Assembly (NCBI RefSeq): GCF_017591425.1
Contig: NW_024467121.1
Location: forward strand, 16,876,707-16,940,706
Direction: 5' to 3'
DNA from: Ochotona curzoniae
Taxonomy: Eukaryota > Chordata > Mammalia > Lagomorpha > Ochotonidae
Length of the DNA: 64,000 bases
In this document: piece by piece, positions 57,930-64,000 of the stretch
Numbering within the stretch: position 1 is the first letter of the stretch
Layout: each line of letters starts with the position of its first letter
Made by a program: the position numbers and the translations under genes
Notes under the pieces: generated by a model
What the model was told of the DNA's origin: nothing
The model's database searches: none
The model's input: the letters and a program-made list of their open reading frames with translations, nothing else

Positions 57930-58500
57930 AGAAAAAGTGTTGTTCTGTCTTTTCTCCCTTGTCCTGACTGATCTGCTTTTGCTTTGATGAACCGCATCTA
58001 CCTCTTGGAAGCTATTGCTTTAGTTACTTTGTCTTCAGCATCCCAGAAGTAAAGCCATGCTTCATCTATTATAGTTCTTTAAAAAGGATTCAGGATCTTG
58101 ACCCCTTTGCTGAGCACTTTCCTTGAAAGTTCTGCTCCTGTCTGCAGATGCTCTGGTCTAGCACTTTTGGCATGAAGAGAACAGAAAGTTTGCCCTACTT
58201 CAATTTTTCAGCTGACACTGTGTGAGTTGAAGCAATGAGATATCTGTAATGTTGGCTATTGCTTCTGTCACTAATTGTCAGTCCTCTTCACCGAGGGCCA
58301 AAACAAGATAGTTTCTTCCTCACAAATGGATGTGCAGGGTCTGCTGTTATAGGCATCATCTTCAGTGTCATCCTTTCTTAAAATGCATTGTCCATTTGAA
58401 AGCCACTGATTTTCTAGCCACTGTTTCTATAAACTTTCCATAAGCACCAGGAATTTGCTTTGTCTTCTGGCCAAGCCACACCATCAATTTGAAGCTTGTT
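57930..58500 (-). pseudogene. Decayed mariner-type transposase
   Basis: Translated on the minus strand with several frame changes, the order of segments follows a mariner transposase. A 'RPCTS' linker (about 58360) is followed by a helix-turn-helix-like 'AIANITDIS' (about 58240-58270). Next come 'RPEHLQTGAELSRKVLSK' (about 58110-58170), 'IIDEAWLYFWDAEDKV', which stands where mariners have 'TGDETWV.YYDPE.K' with the first catalytic Asp (about 58030-58080), and then 'KAKADQSG'. Stops and frameshifts are frequent and the C-terminal catalytic region is not clear. The element is dead. The terminal repeats were not found, so the limits are loose. Confidence 0.5.
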
Positions 58501-59043
58501 CACACTTGAGTGTTTGCAGAATTTCTGTTGCTCTGATAACAGTTCCTTTCAAATGAATGTCTTATCCTCCATAGTTCCTCAAGGTAGATAATATTCAGAC
58601 AAAAACAAATTAGCATGAAGGTTCTTTTTAATGAAACTCCTATAGGGTTTTTCCTATGGCATATTTTCTGTGAATTTTTAAAGAACCTCTTCTATCTCTG
58701 GCAGTGTCAGATAGGAAACATACCATGGCATAAGCCCAGAAGGTCTCTAGGCCACCAGAACTGATGTCTGGAACTTATAGTCCAAGATTCAATCAAAGCA
58801 ATCCTGCCCAAGTGCTTCCAATGTGGTCAACTTAATTAAGATGTCTTTGATTATTTATATTTAAGTTCATAAGTGGAGATTTTAAGATATTATTTGACAA
58901 CTGTATAAATAGGGAAGAAGTATGATGGCGCTATATGCTTTTTAAAGCCTTATATAAATTCTATTTTTGATGCTTATCTAATTGATTATGGTGGGAAGGG
59001 TTGAGGATTAGGGGAAAGTGGATAAGACCATAGTTTTAGAATT
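58501..59043. other. Sequence between the mariner fossil and the next segment
   Basis: May include the N-terminal coding part and the 5' end of the mariner element, but I could not align it. No other gene or repeat recognised. Confidence 0.3.
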
Positions 59044-59760
59044 TTATTTACTTTTTTCCTCTGTCTGGGATGAGGAGGGTGTCAAAATTTGGGAGGAAGC
59101 TTCACCAAGTCTCTCAACTGCCTCAGAACACTGAGGAATGGCACAGCCATCTGATGTCATTCCAGGATCCCCAATGTGGAGCATGCTCCAAGGGTTCTGC
59201 TGAAGTAGTTTCGATAATTCTGAAATGCTGTCAATCTTGTTGCTCCAGGGATGAGAAAGTCCTTCCAATGTCCACTGGCTGACATAGTCCACCTTAGAAT
59301 CTCCATTCACCCATGTATTTGCTGTCAACCCTTGCCTGGGAGAGTTGACTAATTTATTCTGCCCTCCTTCCTCTGCAAGGGTACTAGATATTCTGGCAGG
59401 CCCCAGTGGACTGCCATATCCTCCATGTGCATCTGGATATCCGTCCACTGCTCTAAGCTGCAGAGGAAGCCCAATTCTGACACATGTACTCCACGGTCAG
59501 ATCAGATCCTGAGAATCTCTCCATGTTTCGAGTTCTGAGTCCAGTAGTGCAGTAGGGGGGACCACAAAGATACCTTGTCTGATATGATCCAAGATCTGAC
59601 TCATGTGTGTTGTCAGCATAGGGTCCAGTTCAGTCCATCACTCACATCAGCTAATGCATACACTGGCAGTTGGTGTGATTTCATGGAGCACGTTGATACC
59701 CACAGCTTCTTTAAGTTATTGAAGGAGAAATGGGATTTTGAAAAACTAAATGAAATATGA
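59044..59760 (-). other. Unassigned GC-richer segment with a 134-codon frame
   Basis: Composition is clearly less AT-rich than the flanks from 59060 to about 59690. The minus strand has an open frame at 59044-59448 encoding a Ser/Gly/Gln-rich product with no domain that I know. Its stop is followed at once by an AATAAA-like 'gtaaataaaattct'. The segment looks like part of a repeat (an L1 5' UTR or LTR-element interior) or a processed copy of a transcript, but I could not match it to a family. Confidence 0.3.
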
Positions 59761-60021
59761 GTTAATCCTTCATAAAGAAAACAAAGAGAAAATGTAAGAA
59801 ATCAAAAGTAGCTTAATAAAATATATAAGAACAATACATGACAATCAATCCTACAACTTTGTCACTTCATTGAGGTGAAAACACTAACACTGTATCCACT
59901 TGATATAACATTTAAATTACATTAGAGACATATTACATGGTGTCTTATAATTGCTGTATGTTACTTGAGGAATGACATGGAAAGCAATTTGTATTTTTCC
60001 TTTCTTGTACACATCTGTTTT

Positions 60022-60325
60022 ATTTATTTTTACTAGAAAATCAAATTTACAGAAAGAAGGATATTCAGAGAAAAAGATCTGTCTGCTAGTCAAATCCTCA
60101 AGTAGCCACAACGGCCACAGCTGAGCCAGTGTCTGAAACCAGGATCTAGGAGCCAGGAGCTTCCTTTGGGTCTCCCACATGGGGGTAGGGTACTATGACT
60201 TTGGGCCATCCTCTACTGTTCTTCCAGGCTACATGCAGGGATCCGGGACATGAACCAGCACCCATATGGGATCCCAAGGCATGCAAGATGAGGATTTAGT
60301 CCCTAGGCTATGGTACTAGTCCCCA
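60022..60325 (-). mobile_element. CSINE, minus strand, with perfect target-site duplication
   Basis: Reversed: 'atttatttttactagaaaat', 'tgggtctcccacatgggggt', 'ctactgttcttccaggctac', 'accagcacccatatgggatc' and the head at 'tatggtactagtcccca'. The 14-base repeat tacacatctgtttt lies at 60008-60021 and 60326-60339. Confidence 0.96.
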
Positions 60326-60339
60326 TACACATCTGTTTT

Positions 60340-61725
60340 GATCATGGCATTCGGGTTAGGATTTACTGAACAAGTAAATAATCATAATTAAGCTAATAGA
60401 TAAATTGTCAGTATAAAACAATTTCAACTATTGAATGTCAAAATATAACTAAAAATGAGTTTGATGTTCATTATGTGTTTATTATATACCTGTCACCAGA
60501 TTCCCTAAATCTCAAGGCTTTAGTTAGAAAGCTAAAGGTTGATTTTTCAAGGAATATTAGAATTAAAAGCTTAGCAGAATAATGGATGTTTAAGTCTTTA
60601 AAAGTCTCAGCTGAAGCTTTTTGGGACAGATTTATATGATAAAAAGTAGAAAACATGTTCTTAAATTATCCAGAATAAATTTGGATAAACTTTGCCATCA
60701 TGAATCTGCTAAATTCACTTTGAATCACTTTCAGTAGGATACTGATGCTCTCCTTGACTTTCATAGTGAAAGACATGACTCAAATGGTTTATCTGATAAT
60801 AATTGAAAACCTTGGTGCTGAGCAAATTTATTTGCCACCATGAGACTATGGAACAGTGCAATGTATTTTCTCATGCAGCCATTATTCAGAGGCTACTTTC
60901 CTTCATTAAATTGGAATGTTCTTTTCATTTTTGCATTGTTTTTGTGAAAAAAAAAGATTCTGTTTAAAATTGTGCATGTATCATTCACTTTCATTATTGA
61001 ACCCAGTGAAAATATATTTTTTAATTCTGTGAGTTGGGGACAGAGATAATTATACTTATCTAGTTACCCCTTTATTAGCATCTGAGTGATAATAAAAGCT
61101 CATATATGCATAACTTGAAAAATTGGTCAACAAAGTATTTTTATTAAAACAAGATATTTAGATTTTCAGCCAGAAACCCAGGAGACAGGAAATTTTGAGT
61201 AAACCCCTCTTAGGGTCATAGCTGTGGGCAAGATTCTCTTTGCAGGTTCTTCTAGTTGCTCTGACAGAATTAGACTCCAAAGCATCAAAATGAAAGAAGC
61301 TAATTTATGAAGGCATTTATGTTTATGAAGCAATTTCTGAGAGCCAAATGGAATCCCTATCCCATCTGAGAATATTGGAGAAACATAGTTGCAGCTGTGC
61401 AGTGACTAGCTGCTCTATGTCTAGCACATCAAGCCTTTGCCTGAAAGTACTGCTCAGGTCAGATATTACCACATTAGAGAGGAGCAAGGTAAGATTCAGT
61501 GAAGTTAGATCAAGTGGCACAAGAAAAAACACTTTGTGGTTTCTGAAGCCAAGATATCGCCACGTTGCAGTGAAAGTGCAAAGAAGTGAAAGTCACAGAA
61601 GCTTCATCCTGTGGCCACCTCCAGCAGTGACAGACCATTTTCCCCAAATGGGCTCTGCAGTGTCAAAGTACAGCAAATTTAGTGAACAAAAACTGGGAGG
61701 AAAATGTAGTAAAAAGATGTTCCCT

Positions 61726-61728
<3 letters not shown>
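60340..61728. other. Unassigned stretch with a candidate conserved part
   Basis: No gene recognised. The part at about 60660-61000 is repeat-free and evenly composed. A 144-codon plus frame (61348-61782) has no recognisable domain and ends in the histidine/threonine run encoded by the (CA)n tract, so it is probably chance. Confidence 0.4.

Positions 61729-61777
<49 letters not shown>
61729..61777. repeat. (AC)n microsatellite
   Basis: About 49 bases of uninterrupted AC dinucleotide. Confidence 0.98.
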
Positions 61778-61779
<2 letters not shown>

Positions 61780-61925
61780 TGATCAGTGTATTGGTCAGTG
61801 TTTCAAGATCATCATCGTGAGTTAATCAAAAAATAATGCTTAAGAAACATGTATATCTAGTTTAAAGTATACTTTTACTTGCTGACACCAAAACTCTCAT
61901 AGTATTCTGTTTAACTCACTTTTTA

Positions 61926-62219
61926 AAAAAATTTACTTGCATACGAAAGACAAATTTACAGAGGAAGGAAAGACCTAGAAAGATGTTCTGTCGTCTCCTT
62001 CACTCTCCACATGGCCACAACGGCTAGAGCTGAGCTAGTCCAAAGCCAGGAGCCTCCTCTGGGTCTCCCAAGGACTTTGGCCACCTCTGCCACTTTCCCA
62101 GGGCACAAGCAAGAAGCTGAATCTAAAATGGAGTAGACAGGATGTGAACCAGTGTCCATATAGGATGCCAGTCATTTAAGGCAGAGGATTAGCTGATTAT
62201 ACCACTGCATTGGCTCTGT
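61926..62219 (-). mobile_element. CSINE, minus strand
   Basis: Reversed: 'aatttacttgcatacgaaag', 'cttcactctccacatggcca', 'gcctcctctgggtctcccaa', 'gccactttcccagggcacaa', 'ttataccactgcattggctc' at the head. About 20 bases of the body are missing after 'gggtctccca'. Confidence 0.9.
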
Positions 62220-62889
62220 TTCAGTCATCTTAAAGATAAAATTGTATGTGCCTTGAGTATTTCAATTTTTCGTATGCAAAACATGGACCTATAACAAAAG
62301 ATTATCCTAGTACCAAAACTCTCAAATTCATATATATATTATTTCCATAATAAGCATTTTGATGATCCCATGGATTTTAAAATATTCTTCACCAAAACAA
62401 ACGATCATTTCATTCCATTTTTATGAAACTTTGCAGTACCTCATCTAGTGGATAAATGTTTGAAAGATTGTGTCATTAGTATAGTGTTAATTTTTTGATG
62501 GTAGACATCAGAAAAGAAACTGTCACCTTTTATTAAAATATGAGCTAACCAAAGAGACAAAAGGTCAGTAAGATTAAACAAAAAAAAAAAGCTTATCTGT
62601 CACAAACGTTCTGTGTACTCTGTGCTGTGCTTTGTGATTTTGTGGTCATGCAAATTAAAAATTATAATACCTTCAGAAGAAATGGAAAAAGTTTAGTATT
62701 GAAACAATGGCACTTCAATTTATTTCCCAATGAAAGTATATTAAAGTCCAATTTAAAGATATAAATGTTTTACATAATTAGCACTACAATTGTGGAAGGC
62801 ATAGACTGCTCACATCACAGATAAACTATAGAAGTTATCATTATTTGAATAGTTGGTCCTAAACTGATCCCGAACCTAAAATGATTCCT
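62220..62889. other. Unassigned AT-rich stretch
   Basis: No gene or repeat recognised. An 11-base A run lies at about 62580-62591. Confidence 0.45.
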
Positions 62890-63230
62890 TTATTTTTATT
62901 TATTTGTTAATTAATTAATTTATTTATTTATTGGAAAGAGTGACAGGGAATGACAGAAAGATCGATCTTCCATCCACTGTTTCATTCTCTAAATGACCAT
63001 AGACGGCTCAGATGGGACCAGGGCAAAGCCAGGGTCTAGGAACTACATCTTGATATCCCACACCTGTGGCAGAGGCCCAAATGCTTGAGCTGTCATTTTT
63101 CTTGGCTTCCCAGACACATTATCAGGAAGCTGAATTGAAAACAAAGCAGCAAGGACTCACACCAACACTTTCTATGGGTTATCAACATCACAAGTTAATG
63201 GCTTAAGCATAATGCCACAATACTGACCGT
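62890..63230 (-). mobile_element. CSINE, minus strand, with an expanded tail
   Basis: The tail side is an (ATTA/ATTT)n stretch at 62890-62935. Then 'ggaaagagtgacagggaatg', 'gatcttccatccactgtttc', 'gatatcccacacctgtggca', 'ttatcaggaagctgaattga' and the head at 'ggcttaagcataatgccaca'. Diverged. Confidence 0.85.
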
Positions 63231-64000
63231 TTTGATTTTACTCTTTAATCTGAAATCTTTGGCAATAATACACTCACTGGAAGTTACTAGGTTTTGTCAT
63301 TCTCTATGGAAATTTCTAGCTGGAAAATGATATAATGCATTTCTGAGAAACATATTTTTTAATTACTCTTAAACCTCTTGGAACTTAAGAAGCATAGTTG
63401 GGGTTAAGAATATCAAATAGCAGAAACAAAAATATCAGAATTCCACCTCCATCTCAAAATTTCTGCTCTTCGCTGCTTTTCTCTCTGTCATTAAATACTT
63501 ATTGCCGTTATTTTTCTAGCCTGTCTGGCAAAACACAGGATTACCTCCAACACCCAAATTGTTTTTCTTGCAGCTACAGTGACTTGAGAAACATCACATA
63601 ACAATGGGAGTCCTAAATTCAGCTTTCTCCTTGAAGTGCTCAGTGTGAACAGCATGGCCCATATTTTCCACTGAATCAGCTGGGTCTCAAAGGGTAGAAG
63701 AGCAGGGGTACAGGGGTCCACACAGATACTTAGTTGATAGAGGGTATAATTTCAAAATTGAGGGTGACCTCTCAGAGCAAAATTTCATGAATTTTGCTAT
63801 TCTGTGTATTAGCAAAATTAGATGACTTTTACAGCTCATTATCACCGGAAGATAGTGACCAAATGAACTTCCCGTTGCTCCACACTGCAGGCAAATGGTC
63901 CAGAGTTACTGAAGTCACCATAATTCAACCATCAGTTTTTGATTCAGTTGCTTTCAGGGTTTGGATTTATGAAGCAGTATACAACTGTACTTGGCATGAG
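63231..64000. other. Unassigned non-coding stretch at the right edge
   Basis: No gene or repeat recognised. Short frames of 67 and 76 codons on opposite strands overlap one another and show no known domain. Confidence 0.45.

Noticed and set aside
61348..61782. 144-codon plus frame
   Set aside because: Its end is the translation of a (CA)n tract, and the rest has no domain or family resemblance.

Overview
This window is nuclear DNA from a mammal, and I find no protein-coding gene in it. No open frame exceeds about 160 codons. I found no convincing exon series, rRNA or tRNA gene, CRISPR array or bacterial-style operon. The best clue to the organism is the dominant SINE. About 29 copies or fragments of the lagomorph tRNA-derived C-repeat (CSINE) lie on both strands. 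The youngest copies have a tail of the form 'tctgcctttccaataaaaataaataaatctttt', quoted here only as a description of the 3' end, and a body that I associate with pika (Ochotona) more than rabbit. The assignment to Lagomorpha is strong; pika is an inference from memory.

Layout. 0-10 kb holds a CSINE at the left edge, four old ERVL-MaLR type LTR remnants, one further LTR-like segment and much AT-rich sequence I cannot assign. 9.8-12.3 kb holds an ATAGAT microsatellite, then two ancient L1 3' ends facing away from each other. 13.6-20.2 kb is a CSINE cluster with a tail-to-tail pair, a TTTC microsatellite, two MER5-type hAT remnants side by side, and two unique stretches that look like conserved non-coding DNA. 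22-25.5 kb holds a 157-codon frame of unknown meaning, a MIR split by an MLT1-type LTR, and the youngest CSINE with a perfect 17-bp target-site duplication. 28.8-36.5 kb is dominated by two decayed minus-strand L1M-type LINEs, the first carrying a nested CSINE with a perfect 18-bp duplication. 37-44.3 kb is unique sequence plus a further set of CSINEs, plus-strand ones on the left and minus-strand ones on the right. 45.5-46.1 kb is an L2 3' end. 47-55 kb has CSINEs, MIRs, an (AC)n tract, a pentanucleotide tandem array, a hAT fossil and an ERVL-type LTR. 57.9-58.5 kb contains what I read as a broken mariner transposase on the minus strand, followed by an unassigned segment with a 134-codon frame at 59.0-59.8 kb. 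The right end has three more minus-strand CSINEs and a (CA)n tract.

The picture is an intron or gene-poor intergenic region shaped by successive waves of insertion: L2 and MIR first, then mariner and hAT elements, L1M and MaLR LTRs, and finally lagomorph CSINEs. Nothing here acts as a gene pathway. Any function would most likely lie in the repeat-free stretches near 18.0-18.35, 19.1-19.5, 27.45-27.66, 44.9-45.2 and 60.7-61.0 kb, which are candidates for regulatory DNA. Repeat boundaries are estimated by eye from remembered family consensus sequences and may be off by tens of bases unless a target-site duplication fixes them.
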